Assembly: GCF_047501175.1 (NCBI RefSeq)
Contig: NZ_JBEQWH010000009.1
Coordinates: forward strand, 13,718 to 77,717
DNA from: Methanoprimaticola sp047501175
GTDB lineage: Archaea > Thermoplasmatota > Thermoplasmata > Methanomassiliicoccales > Methanomethylophilaceae
Length of the DNA: 64,000 nt
Reading direction: 5' to 3'
Positions within the stretch are counted from its first letter, which is position 1. Each line of letters opens with the position of its first letter. Both the position numbers and the translations under genes were made by a program. Below, piece by piece: positions 50,245 through 59,095 of the stretch. Under the pieces are notes generated by a model. The model ran no database searches, was not told the origin of the DNA, and saw only the letters and a list, made by a program, of their open reading frames with translations.

Positions 50245-51678
50245 TCACTCGTGGAAGTTACGCATCGAGATCCTTCCAGTCCCGAGGTCCACTATCGGCA
50301 TTATCCCCGGATCGGGGTTGAAGTTGTGCTGTCTCTGATACTCGGTCTGAGACTGCCATGTGGACGCATTGATCATCCTGACCCCGTTGTATATCTCCTC
50401 TCCGGCACCGTGGACGTGTCCCGACACGAAGATGTCCGGAACAAGGTCCATGGACAGGTAGTCCTTCTTCTCGGGAGCTAACGCATTCCTCTGCCCGTAT
50501 ATCGGCGCAAGGTGTCTGCGGACGCACATCTGCTTCATGACCTGGAGAGGATCGTCGTAGGTGAGGTTCTGGACGGCCGCAATCCAATCGTCCATGCTCT
50601 TGCCATGGTATGTGAGGACGGTCCTGCCCTCGATGTCCATGTAGACCGGATTCCCGGTCATTATTATGTTGGAGTCGAATCCCTTCGTGAACCTCTGGTT
50701 CAGTGCGGGCTGGGGTTCTGCGAGACGTGCGGCGTCGTGGTTCCCGGGATGTATCACCATCTTGATGTGATCTGGGATCTCCTTGAGATACTCGGCAAGT
50801 CTGGCATATTGATCATCGATATCCTTGATGCTCAGCTCAGTATCCTGATTGGGGAACACTCCGATACCGTCCACGACGTCACCGGGGAAGATCAGGTAGT
50901 TGATCTCCTCCTTCATGGAGTTGGCCTTCAGCCATGCGACCATCCTCTCCCAATCCTTCTCCAGGAATGTCGTGCTCCCGACGTGAACATCCGACAGGAA
51001 CGCGACCTTGGACGAGGTGTCCGATTCCTCCCACACATGGTTCTTGGGAATGTCCGGACGGACGATCTTGTCGGGGATGATCATGGTCCTCTCCCTGTTC
51101 GGTTTGCCGACTATCCCTATGACCTCGTCGTTCACGAAGGTCTCGGTGATTAGTGGCGATTCCTTGGAGATGAACACCTTGATGGTGTCCGTATCGTCCT
51201 CGATGGTCAGCATCGTGTGGCCGTTCTTGGTGGTCGCCTTGTCGTAGACTATCCCGACGACCTTGATCTCCCTGTCCAGGGTCTTGGCGCGGGCGATGTC
51301 CATACCCCTCCCGAAGTCGTGGCGTTTCTCGATGAGCCTTCTGAGGGAGAAGTAGCGTGCTTTGAAGTATTGGGCGAAGTCGTTGATCTTGCCTTCGCAG
51401 GTGGATTCGCCCGTGATGTCGGTCCCTTTCACGATATGGATGTCCGATGTGAACTTGTTGCGGGGAACGATCTCCTTGGGAGATTCGAATATGACCTTGT
51501 CACCGGCGATGCAGTCCATGACATCCTTCTTGTCGATGAACATGACGTTGTTCGAGATGTGAGCGAACACGGTGTTGATGAACTCCATCGGACGGTCGTT
51601 GGACAACACCATCTCCAGGGCTTCGGGCGAAAGGAACAGCCCTTTCTTCGCCGCCTCGGACAGAATCTCACCTCTCAT
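50245..51678 (-). CDS. polB: DNA polymerase D small subunit DP1 (exonuclease)
   Basis: Small subunit of the euryarchaeal D-family replicative polymerase, 477 residues, with Mre11-like 3'-5' proofreading exonuclease activity. Calcineurin-type motifs: LSDVHVGS, GDVVDG, GNHD and GHVHG, all conserved. An OB-fold precedes the nuclease domain (about residues 130-220). The ATG at 51678 follows the convergent arrangement with the ATPase operon. Confidence 0.95.
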   Translation of the reverse strand: MRGEILSEAAKKGLFLSPEALEMVLSNDRPMEFINTVFAHISNNVMFIDKKDVMDCIAGDKVIFESPKEIVPRNKFTSDIHIVKGTDITGESTCEGKINDFAQYFKARYFSLRRLIEKRHDFGRGMDIARAKTLDREIKVVGIVYDKATTKNGHTMLTIEDDTDTIKVFISKESPLITETFVNDEVIGIVGKPNRERTMIIPDKIVRPDIPKNHVWEESDTSSKVAFLSDVHVGSTTFLEKDWERMVAWLKANSMKEEINYLIFPGDVVDGIGVFPNQDTELSIKDIDDQYARLAEYLKEIPDHIKMVIHPGNHDAARLAEPQPALNQRFTKGFDSNIIMTGNPVYMDIEGRTVLTYHGKSMDDWIAAVQNLTYDDPLQVMKQMCVRRHLAPIYGQRNALAPEKKDYLSMDLVPDIFVSGHVHGAGEEIYNGVRMINASTWQSQTEYQRQHNFNPDPGIMPIVDLGTGRISMRNFHE

Positions 51679-51779
51679 GATGGAGGGATATCCCGCCTCC
51701 TATATTTTGCATTCCGGGTGGATCCCATCCGGGCCCGTCGTTGTTCGGATTTAAGTATGCGAACCTCGTCTCTCCGTAC

Positions 51780-52166
51780 ATGACCCTCATCAGCATCAGA
51801 TGCCCCGTGAATCCCAGCGAGGACCCGGACAAGGTCCTGGCAGCGATAAACGCCATATTCCCGGATGCAGAGGTCGACCTTTCCGACGGACTGTACAAGG
51901 GGACGGCGGGTCTGGACAGGTTCTCCCAGCTGATCAGGAAACAGAAGATCCTCGACGCCACCCGTGCGGTGATGATCATGAACATCCGCGGCAACCGCAC
52001 GCGCATGCTGGTGAACAAGCAGGTGGCCACCGTCGGCAAGATCTCATTCGCGGACAGGAACCCTGTCCTGGGTGCGATCGAGGTCACTGTGGAGGATGAC
52101 GACCTGATGTCACTGATCGACCGCGTCGCACCCGTGACCGTGGACGGCGAGGAGGTGAAGGTCTGA
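51780..52166 (+). CDS. UPF0201 / DUF54 RNA-binding-like protein
   Basis: A 128-residue archaeal protein of the UPF0201 family: ISIRCPVNPSEDPDKV, LIRKQKILDATRAVM, RTRMLVNKQVATVGKISF, NPVLGAIEVTVED. The fold is L5-like and has been proposed to bind RNA. The ATG at 51780 lies about 26 bases after the TATA box (tttaagtat, 51750-51758), so the message is leaderless. The next gene overlaps its stop. Confidence 0.85.
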   Translation: MTLISIRCPVNPSEDPDKVLAAINAIFPDAEVDLSDGLYKGTAGLDRFSQLIRKQKILDATRAVMIMNIRGNRTRMLVNKQVATVGKISFADRNPVLGAIEVTVEDDDLMSLIDRVAPVTVDGEEVKV

Positions 52167-52921
52167 TCGGGATCTCCTGCACCGAGCTGAGCAGCCGTCC
52201 TCTGGCAGAATGTGCGGCACGGGTGTCGGAGTCCTTCGGGCTCTGGGAGATATTCTCGGAGGCCGACAACTGCATCTATGCGGATGCTTCGAAGGTCGCG
52301 GACATAGTGTCCGAGAACGGCCTCAGATGCCAGGTACACGCCCCGATATGCGATTGGAACATCGCCGCTATGAGCGATCGCCTGAGGGAGGCATCCCTGG
52401 AGGAGACCATCGCGAACATCGATGCCGCCGTCGAGATCGGAGCGAAGGTGGTGACGGTCCATCCCGGGCTAACGTCCATGGCGGTCGGAGGGCTGGAGCA
52501 GAGGGCCGTGGGGTACGCGAAGGAATCCATGAGGGCCCTCGACAGGTACGTGTCCGGGATGGATGTAACATTGGCGATAGAGAACATGCCTTCGATGCCG
52601 TTCTTCCTGGGACGTTCCGCGGAGCAGCTCGGGCAGATCGTCGACGGGACCGACCTGGGGGTATGTTTCGACATCGGCCATGCCAACACCACCGGGCAGA
52701 TAGATGCGATGATCGATTCGTTCGGCGACAGGATCGTCAACATCCACATCCATGACAACAACGGTCAGAAGGATGAGCATCTGACCATCGGCGATGGGGA
52801 GATAGATTTCCAGCACGTGATCCGCAGGATGGGAGGATACGAGGGGAACTGGATCATCGAGTCCAAGAGCCTGGAGTCGGCCGTTCAGTCCCTGTCGCGT
52901 CTGGAGAACATGCTCTCCTGA
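52163..52921 (+). CDS. TIM-barrel sugar-phosphate isomerase-like protein, probable CTG start
   Basis: Xylose isomerase-like TIM barrel, 252 residues from the start proposed here. HAPICDWNIA, VVTVHPGL, LAIENMPS, CFDIGHANTTG, NIHIHDN and IIESKS carry the metal and acid residues. No ATG, GTG or TTG precedes the conserved IGISCTELSSRPLAECAAR leader; the in-frame GTG at 52223 would cut it off. GGAGGTGA at 52151-52158 precedes CTG at 52163, which overlaps the UPF0201 stop as CTGA, giving (M)IGIS, the canonical start of this family. Substrate unknown. Confidence 0.75.
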   Translation: MIGISCTELSSRPLAECAARVSESFGLWEIFSEADNCIYADASKVADIVSENGLRCQVHAPICDWNIAAMSDRLREASLEETIANIDAAVEIGAKVVTVHPGLTSMAVGGLEQRAVGYAKESMRALDRYVSGMDVTLAIENMPSMPFFLGRSAEQLGQIVDGTDLGVCFDIGHANTTGQIDAMIDSFGDRIVNIHIHDNNGQKDEHLTIGDGEIDFQHVIRRMGGYEGNWIIESKSLESAVQSLSRLENMLS

Positions 52922-54015
52922 ACCGGCGGCACCCAATTTGGCATCTCCCTGATCCTCGCAGGCGCCTTGATGAGCTTCATCACAAGGAGCACGAGGCATA
53001 TCGCGCCCAGGGCCATTATCGCGAGCGTCATTATCGAGATGATGCCCATGAGTCCCGTGAGTACCACCACTGCGAGGTAGTCTGTCAGGAAGTGGACCAG
53101 GATGGATGCATGCACACCCACCTTGACGTAGAGATATCCGAACAGCAGGCCTGCCACAGTGGACGATATCACCTTGGAGAATCCCCATCCGGGCATATGG
53201 GCGAATCCGAACACCAGTGCGGATATCACGATGAGGACCATCGCCACGCGGCTCATACCGAACCCCCCGAACAGGAACTTCCACGAACCCTTCCTCTTGC
53301 ACACGTAGCCCACGACCATCATGGGCAGCCCGATGTAGGCCATGCGGGTGATGACCTCCTCCCACACGGCGGCATCGGCAAATTCCAGCAGCGCCTGGGG
53401 CGTGTTCCCCGAGGCCATGTCGCCCGGCGGGGTGATCCCGCTTCCGAGCATCATGGAGATCATGGCCGTGATTAGGCTCATCACGAACGATGCCCCGAAT
53501 ATCATCGATACGCTGTACAGCGGGGTCTCGACGATCGTGCTCTTCATGGGCTCCGGTCTGCTTGACAGGACCTTCCAGGTCTGATAGCCCATAACGGCTA
53601 TGGATATCAGGATCGAGACCTCCAGCAATATCCATGCGATCTGCAGCCCCGCACCGGAGATGGTGGTCGCGACCACGAGGTTGGGGATCAGGACCAGTAT
53701 GTCCATCGAGCGCGTCGATGCCCAGTCCCAGACGGACACGGTGCCTCCGACGAGATACGCGGTCTCTATGATCAGCAGCAGGAGCACGATCGGAACGATC
53801 CATACGGATATCGAACGTAACGTCGACTCGGTGTCCGTATCCTTTCTCCGGGGCGCAGGGGCGGCCGAGAAGCGCCTTCCGCACACGGCACAGAACCTGG
53901 ATCCCTTGGATTTGTACTCCTCGCAGGAGGGGCAGTCCTCGCGGAACTCCTCCCCGCAGAACGGACAGAAGTTCTCGCCCCTGTCCCTGAACTCGTCGCA
54001 GCGGTCGCAGCTCAT
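52885..54015 (-). CDS. Zinc-ribbon CAAX-type (CPBP) membrane protease
   Basis: 376 residues. An N-terminal double zinc ribbon (CDRCDEF...CPFCGEEF...CPSCEEY...CAVCGRRF) is followed by about eight transmembrane helices and the CPBP active site EEVITRM with FGFAH and the late HFLTDY. CPBP proteases cut prenylated or peptide substrates in bacteria and archaea. The ATG at 54015 overlaps the upstream stop (ATGA). The 3' end overlaps the convergent TIM-barrel gene by 37 bases. Confidence 0.8.
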   Translation of the reverse strand: MSCDRCDEFRDRGENFCPFCGEEFREDCPSCEEYKSKGSRFCAVCGRRFSAAPAPRRKDTDTESTLRSISVWIVPIVLLLLIIETAYLVGGTVSVWDWASTRSMDILVLIPNLVVATTISGAGLQIAWILLEVSILISIAVMGYQTWKVLSSRPEPMKSTIVETPLYSVSMIFGASFVMSLITAMISMMLGSGITPPGDMASGNTPQALLEFADAAVWEEVITRMAYIGLPMMVVGYVCKRKGSWKFLFGGFGMSRVAMVLIVISALVFGFAHMPGWGFSKVISSTVAGLLFGYLYVKVGVHASILVHFLTDYLAVVVLTGLMGIISIMTLAIMALGAICLVLLVMKLIKAPARIREMPNWVPPVQESMFSRRDRD

Positions 54016-54632
54016 GTCTTCCTCAGTATGGCGGCGACGCCCTCTGCGCGCTCCACCTCGATCACGGCGAGCAGGCTCTTCCTGTATCTCGCGACATCCG
54101 CGATCTGTCTCGCGATGTATCTCTCGCGGTTCTGGGAGACCTTCCTGTAGCTCTTGATGCCGTCGTTTATGAACTCGTCCCATTCCACGGCGAAATCCGC
54201 GGGGGACGTCGATCTGAAGTTCTTCTTCATGCCCTTCTTGGCGAGTTTGTGCTCCTTGACGAAATCCAATGCCGGCACGGTCTCGCAGTACATGTCCGTG
54301 AACTCCGAGTCGTTCATGTCCAAGGGGATCACGTTGTTCCCCTCGGATGCCACCAGGTCCACCAGGACGCAGATGGCAGGCGAAGGGATCCTGATCTCCT
54401 CGCCCGTCAGGGACATCATCCTCTTCGAGTATGCGATGTCGAACTCGCTGACCTCGAAGTCGTCGTTGAGCTGCACCCTGGATTTTATCGCCTGGATGCC
54501 CTCTATGCTCATAGCGGCCGCATATGCCTCGTACGACCCGTACGCCGAACGGACCTTCTCCTCCTCCGAGGTCAGGCCGTTGACGATCGGGAGGATGTCC
54601 ACGTCGCAGTCCCCGACGCGGATGGAGATCAT
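54012..54632 (-). CDS. Hypothetical protein, TraB/PrgY-like signature
   Basis: 206 residues starting MISIRVGDCDVDILPIVNG. The pattern of its middle and end (SEGNNVIPLDMND; QNRERYIARQIADVARYRKS; LLAVIEVERAEGVAAI) resembles the TraB family, in which the last segment is a GxGHxxG loop. That loop is degenerate here. ATGA overlaps link it to the HTH regulator upstream and the protease downstream, so all three form one unit. The TraB assignment is a weak pattern match. Confidence 0.45.
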   Translation of the reverse strand: MISIRVGDCDVDILPIVNGLTSEEEKVRSAYGSYEAYAAAMSIEGIQAIKSRVQLNDDFEVSEFDIAYSKRMMSLTGEEIRIPSPAICVLVDLVASEGNNVIPLDMNDSEFTDMYCETVPALDFVKEHKLAKKGMKKNFRSTSPADFAVEWDEFINDGIKSYRKVSQNRERYIARQIADVARYRKSLLAVIEVERAEGVAAILRKT

Positions 54633-55573
54633 TTGCGGGTCCCCCTCGAGGCGACGAGGTTCGTCAGCTCTTCGGGAGCGTCGATCTTCTTCAGTTCCTC
54701 GTTCGACACGACCGCGGTGGAATCGATGTTGTCGCGGTCGTGCTTCTTCTCCACGATCAGGATCGAGAAGTGGTCCATGATGCGCGCGATGTCCGACGCG
54801 ACCAGGGCCCGCTGTGCCAGACGTTCGTCGTCTGAGCCGTAGCTCGTCAGCATGAGGGCCTTGCTGTTGCTGCTGACGGCCTCGAACGGGCTGCGGACCA
54901 CGGGCCTCACGGAGAACCCGAGGTTGCACAGCTGGTTCACAGCGAAGGTGTCCACGGGCGCTCTGTCCTCCCGTGCTTCCTTGACGCGTTCATCCTCCTT
55001 GAACTCGAACGGGTCTATCGGTTCGATGATGGGGAGTCCGAGGCTCTCCTCGATGCGCAGGGCGGCATCGATCATCGCACCCATGCCCGATTCGTACATC
55101 TGGATGGTGCGTCTGGACACTCCTGCGATCTCCGCCATTGCGCCTAGGCTCATGCCCATGTTCTCGCGTGCGGACTTCAGGAGGACGCCGTCCAGCTTCA
55201 CATAGAGGCCGCCGGGCGCCGCGAAGATGAATGGAGGGGAGTCCTCCAGAAGAAGGTCGGCCAATGTCTCGTTGGAGACGATGGATATGTTGAATCTTGA
55301 ATATACTATGCCGGGCTCGAGGTTCCCCGAGCTGGAGCGCTCGCCGATGACGAGCGGGGTCGCCCCGAGCGCCTCAGCCAGCGTCTTCATCTCCGAGGCG
55401 TTGTCCTTGGAGAACGCGTCCACGTTGCTGAGGACCTTCGCCAGGAGGACCCTCTCGTCGAGCCTTGCCACGACATCGAAGCAGATCCCCCTCATGGTCA
55501 GTGCCGAGGAGACGTCGAATCCTGCCTTCGCCAGGATGGCGCGGGTGGTGTTGATCAGCTCGTTCCTGCCCAT
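54629..55573 (-). CDS. Archaeal HTH-type transcriptional regulator (COG1395-like)
   Basis: 314 residues. An N-terminal nuclease-fold-like sensor domain (AGFDVSSALTMRGICFDVVARLDERVLLAKVL) is followed by an XRE helix-turn-helix (SLGAMAEIAGVSRRTIQMYESG, about residues 143-164) and a C-terminal domain. It matches the MJ0558/MTH1787 group of regulators. The ATG at 55573 matches the family start; 55582 is possible. The promoter (attaaatagaagttc on this strand, 55590-55605) shares the AGAAGTTC element seen before htpX and the heat-shock operon. Confidence 0.8.
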   Translation of the reverse strand: MGRNELINTTRAILAKAGFDVSSALTMRGICFDVVARLDERVLLAKVLSNVDAFSKDNASEMKTLAEALGATPLVIGERSSSGNLEPGIVYSRFNISIVSNETLADLLLEDSPPFIFAAPGGLYVKLDGVLLKSARENMGMSLGAMAEIAGVSRRTIQMYESGMGAMIDAALRIEESLGLPIIEPIDPFEFKEDERVKEAREDRAPVDTFAVNQLCNLGFSVRPVVRSPFEAVSSNSKALMLTSYGSDDERLAQRALVASDIARIMDHFSILIVEKKHDRDNIDSTAVVSNEELKKIDAPEELTNLVASRGTRK

Positions 55574-55700
55574 GCTTGTCATAGTGTCAGAACTTCTATT
55601 TAATATTACGAGAAGGCCGTTCCGACGATGCGAATGCCGGCATCGCCGGAACGTGGTTTCCCATTGCAAGGAGGTATCTGCGCCGTCCGTATCGCACGGA

Positions 55701-56186
55701 TCAGGCGATGGTTATCGTCTTCCCTTCGCAGGGCGCGGATATCTTGTCCAGCGTGACCTCCAGGAGTCCGTTGTTGTATTCCGCCTTCGCGGAGTCCACA
55801 TCGACGTCGCAGGGCAGTGCCAGGTCCTTCTCGAACTCCCTTCCTGGGGTGTGGACCTTGATGCTCAGGACGTTCTTCGTGCAGGTGAGCCCTATGTCCC
55901 CTTTCTCCACGCCGGGGATCTCCGCCACCGCTCTGACGACCTCGTCCTCCTCGGACACGTCGGTGAACGGTTCTGCCCTCTCGGATGGCCCGAGGGCGCC
56001 CAGTCTGCTTCCGCTGTTGCCGTATTCCTTGACATGCCTGACCCCGTCGGGGCCCTGCCACATGGTGTAGCCATACGTCTTGACCTCGGGACCGGACATG
56101 TCCATCTGGGAGAACATGTCCTCGATCCTTCTGTTCAGGCTGTCGAAACCTCCGAAGAGGTCGTTCCAAATGTCATCTGTACTCAT
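55701..56186 (-). CDS. hsp20: Hsp20 / alpha-crystallin small heat-shock protein
   Basis: Small heat-shock chaperone of 161 residues with an alpha-crystallin domain (VRAVAEIPGVEKGDI, ALPCDVDVDSAKAEYNNGLLEVTL). It forms oligomers that hold unfolding proteins. Its ATG has GAGGTGAGA immediately upstream. It is the third gene of the regulator-Cdc48-Hsp20 operon, after a 61-base gap. Confidence 0.92.
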   Translation of the reverse strand: MSTDDIWNDLFGGFDSLNRRIEDMFSQMDMSGPEVKTYGYTMWQGPDGVRHVKEYGNSGSRLGALGPSERAEPFTDVSEEDEVVRAVAEIPGVEKGDIGLTCTKNVLSIKVHTPGREFEKDLALPCDVDVDSAKAEYNNGLLEVTLDKISAPCEGKTITIA

Positions 56187-56247
56187 CTTCTCACCTCGTT
56201 CGAATCGTTTCCCTCCTTTCGGAGGGGAAATGGTTTGGTCGGGGGCC

Positions 56248-58404
56248 TCACTCGGCCCCGTATTCCGAGAGCTCGGCCCTCTTCCTCGGTCCGAACTTCT
56301 CCAGTGCCTGGTCGAAGTCCTCGTTGGTGACCTTGCAGTTGCCTATGTCCTCGTCCGAGGGCTCCCCGCCCTTTGCGATCAGGTTCCTGACCGCGTTCAT
56401 CACGGCCTCGTTGCAGATGGCCGCGATGTCGGCCCCGGTGCACCCGTCGGTCTTGGCGGCGAGATCGGAGAGGCTCACGTCCTCGGCCATCGGCTTGTTC
56501 TTCGTGTGGATGCCGAATATCGCCTCCCTGGAGGCCTCGTCCGGCGGGCCGATCATGATCGACTTGTCGAACCTCCCGGGCCTGAGCAGCGCGGGGTCCA
56601 TTATGTCCGGGCGGTTGGTGGCGGCGATGACCACCACGTTGTTCAGGCTCTCCAGCCCGTCCATCTCGGTGAGCATCTGGGAGATCACCCTCTCGGTCAC
56701 TCCGTTGTCGCTCCCGCCCTTCCCCCTCTCGGGTGCGATCGAGTCGATCTCGTCCATGAAGATCACGCAGGGGGATGCCTGCCTGGCCTTCCTGAACGTC
56801 TCGCGGACCGCCTTCTCGGACTCCCCGACCCACTTGTTCAGGAACTCGGGCCCCTTGACCGCGATGAAGTTCGCCTCGGACTCCGTCGCGACCGCCTTGG
56901 CCAGCATGGTCTTCCCGGTCCCCGGCGGGCCGTACAGCAGGATCCCCTTGGGCGGCTTGGCACTCATGTGCTCGAACACCTTGCCGTACTTCAGGGGCCA
57001 CTCGACGGCCTCCTTCAGCTCCTGCTTGGCGCTCTCCAGGGCCCCGATATCGTCCCACTTGACGTTGGGCTTCTCGATCAGCACCTCGCGCATGGTGGAG
57101 GGCTGCATGTCCCTGAGTGCGGACTTGAAGTCGCTCGCGGTGACGGATATCCTGTTCAGCACCTCCCTGGGGATCTCCTCGGCCTCCAGGTCCACGTCCG
57201 GGAGCACCCTCCTCAGCGCGGCCATGGCCGCCTCCTTGGTCAGGGCGGATATGTCCGCTCCGGAGTACCCGTGGGTCTTGTCTGCGAGCCAGTCGAGGTC
57301 CACGTCCTCCGCAAGGGGCATGCCCCTGGTGTGGATCAGCAGGATCTCGTGCCTCCCGTTCCTGTCCGGGATGCCTATCTCGATCTCGCGGTCGAACCTC
57401 CCGGGCCTCCTCAGCGCCTCGTCGATGGAGTTCGGACGGTTGGTGGCCCCGATGACCACGACCTTTCCCCTCGAGTTCAGACCGTCCATCAGGGACAGGA
57501 GCTGTGCCACTATCCTGCGCTCCTCCTCGCCGGTGACCTCCTCGCGCTTGGGCGCGATCGAGTCGATCTCGTCGATGAAGATGATGCTCGGGGCGTTCTC
57601 CTCGGCCTCCTTGAAGATCTCCCTCAGCTTGCCCTCGGACTCTCCGTAGAACTTGCTGACGATCTCCGGGCCCCCGATGGTTATGAAGTTGCTGCTGGTC
57701 TCCCCCGCGACGGCCTTGGCCAGCATGGTCTTCCCGGTCCCGGGAGGTCCGTGCAGGAGCACTCCTTTGGGAGCCTCGACTCCGAGTCTCTTGAAGAGCT
57801 CCGGGTGTCTGAGCGGCAGCTCCACCATCTCGCGGATCTTCCTGACGGCGTCTCCGAGCCCTCCGATGTCGTCGTAGGATACCTTGGGCACGTCCCCTTT
57901 GTTCGCGGCCGGTTTGTCCGAGACCTTGACCTCGGTGGAGCCGCACATCATCACGGCCTCCCCGGACGGCGAGAAGGAGGTGACGATCAGGTCGATCTTG
58001 TTGCCCATGACGTTCAGGGTGATGGTGTCGCCCTTCCCGATGGCACGTCCGTCGAGGACCTGCTTGAGGTACTCCTCCCCGCCCTGCAGCCTCAGCTGCT
58101 CCGTGGGGGAGAAGGTGATCTTCTCGGCGTTCTTCGCCACGACCTTCTTTATCCCGACCCTCTCGTCGAGGGATACGCCGGCATTCCTTCTGGTCGAGCC
58201 GTCCATCCTGATTATTCCCAGGTTGGCATCCTCAGGTGCTCCCCTGAGGACCTTCGCGACGGTCTTCCTGCCGCCGTCGATCTGCACTATGTCGCCGACC
58301 TTGATCTGCAAGACATCCATCAGTGCGGGATCGAGTCTGACGATCCCTCTGCCCGTCTCACCTGCTTTCAGCTCGGCTACTTTGATTGCTTTGTCTGCTA
58401 CCAT
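56248..58404 (-). CDS. cdc48: Cdc48/VAT AAA+ unfoldase
   Basis: Two-ATPase-domain Cdc48, 718 residues. An N-terminal double-psi/CDC48 domain (to about residue 165) precedes D1 Walker A HGPPGTGKT (218-226) and FIDEIDS, then a second Walker A in D2 (YGPPGTGKT) and FMDEIDS, with NRPDIMDPALLRPGR. Drives substrate unfolding for the proteasome or for disassembly. Six bases after the upstream ArsR-like gene. Confidence 0.95.
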   Translation of the reverse strand: MVADKAIKVAELKAGETGRGIVRLDPALMDVLQIKVGDIVQIDGGRKTVAKVLRGAPEDANLGIIRMDGSTRRNAGVSLDERVGIKKVVAKNAEKITFSPTEQLRLQGGEEYLKQVLDGRAIGKGDTITLNVMGNKIDLIVTSFSPSGEAVMMCGSTEVKVSDKPAANKGDVPKVSYDDIGGLGDAVRKIREMVELPLRHPELFKRLGVEAPKGVLLHGPPGTGKTMLAKAVAGETSSNFITIGGPEIVSKFYGESEGKLREIFKEAEENAPSIIFIDEIDSIAPKREEVTGEEERRIVAQLLSLMDGLNSRGKVVVIGATNRPNSIDEALRRPGRFDREIEIGIPDRNGRHEILLIHTRGMPLAEDVDLDWLADKTHGYSGADISALTKEAAMAALRRVLPDVDLEAEEIPREVLNRISVTASDFKSALRDMQPSTMREVLIEKPNVKWDDIGALESAKQELKEAVEWPLKYGKVFEHMSAKPPKGILLYGPPGTGKTMLAKAVATESEANFIAVKGPEFLNKWVGESEKAVRETFRKARQASPCVIFMDEIDSIAPERGKGGSDNGVTERVISQMLTEMDGLESLNNVVVIAATNRPDIMDPALLRPGRFDKSIMIGPPDEASREAIFGIHTKNKPMAEDVSLSDLAAKTDGCTGADIAAICNEAVMNAVRNLIAKGGEPSDEDIGNCKVTNEDFDQALEKFGPRKRAELSEYGAE

Positions 58405-58410
58405 GTTCCT

Positions 58411-58893
58411 TCACCTCCGCTCGTCCATCCGGACGGTCATGCCGTCCTCGTTCCCGTTCTCGTCCGTCTGCTTGATGAATGCGGCAATGGCACTCCTCTC
58501 AGTGAGCAGGCGGGACCTCTCCCGATCCAATTCCTCTATCCGTTCGTCTATCTCATCCAGTCTGCGGGCTATGTCCGTGTGTTCCGGTTCGTTCGCGTCC
58601 TCGGCACCGATCAGTTTCGCAGAGAACGCATGGGTCCTCATGTCCACGATCAGAGTGAACTCGGTGCAGGGGCTGTACAGGGAGCGGTTGGGTCCCATCT
58701 CGCTTCTTACCTCGGTCCTCTCGACGACCCCGCATTGCTCCATCAGGGTGAGGTTCTTCACCACGGCCTGTGTGCTCACTCCAAGCTCCTTGGAGAGCTG
58801 GAGCGGGTAGCTGGGCTCCCTCACTATGCGTTCGAGGATCCTCCTTCTGGTGGGGTTCTCGACCAATGAGAGTAGGATGTCTAGGTCGTCCAT
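58411..58893 (-). CDS. ArsR-like regulator, Phr type
   Basis: 160 residues. An ArsR-fold winged helix (residues 8-70: RRRILERIVREPSYPLQLSKE, VSTQAVVKNLTLME) is followed by a dimerising coiled coil with an acidic tail. It heads the operon with Cdc48 and Hsp20. In Pyrococcus the Phr regulator represses its own gene together with hsp20 and an AAA+ ATPase, the same set seen here. The operator-like inverted sequence GGTTGTTAACC...ACAACC (58904-58928) lies between the TATA box and the start. Confidence 0.8.
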   Translation of the reverse strand: MDDLDILLSLVENPTRRRILERIVREPSYPLQLSKELGVSTQAVVKNLTLMEQCGVVERTEVRSEMGPNRSLYSPCTEFTLIVDMRTHAFSAKLIGAEDANEPEHTDIARRLDEIDERIEELDRERSRLLTERSAIAAFIKQTDENGNEDGMTVRMDERR

Positions 58894-58903
58894 GTTATCT
58901 CCT

Positions 58904-58956
58904 GGTTGTTAACCTTTAGTTCACAACCTCTATGTATGATTGAACTTCTATATAAA
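58904..58956 (-). promoter_or_regulatory. Heat-shock operon promoter and candidate operator
   Basis: TATA element TTTATATAGAAGTTCA (58941-58956, minus strand), identical to the htpX promoter, with a dyad GGTTGT...ACAACC (58904-58909 with 58923-58928) between the box and the start codon, the position of the Phr operator. Regulation by the adjacent gene is inference. Confidence 0.6.
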
Positions 58957-59095
58957 GTATTCTATAATTATGCGTGTTATCCTTTGTCATGTCTCTACAA
59001 AATCGATGAGAATAACATCATATTCTGACTATAATGAACATTTTATTACAATAAAATACCATTATGTACATATACTATGTATGCATCGACCAATC

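Noticed and set aside
56080..58869. A 929-codon open frame on the plus strand
   Set aside because: It is the exact antisense of cdc48 and the ArsR-like gene, with a Gly/Leu/Val/His-rich composition caused by GC-rich codon bias; no homology pattern.
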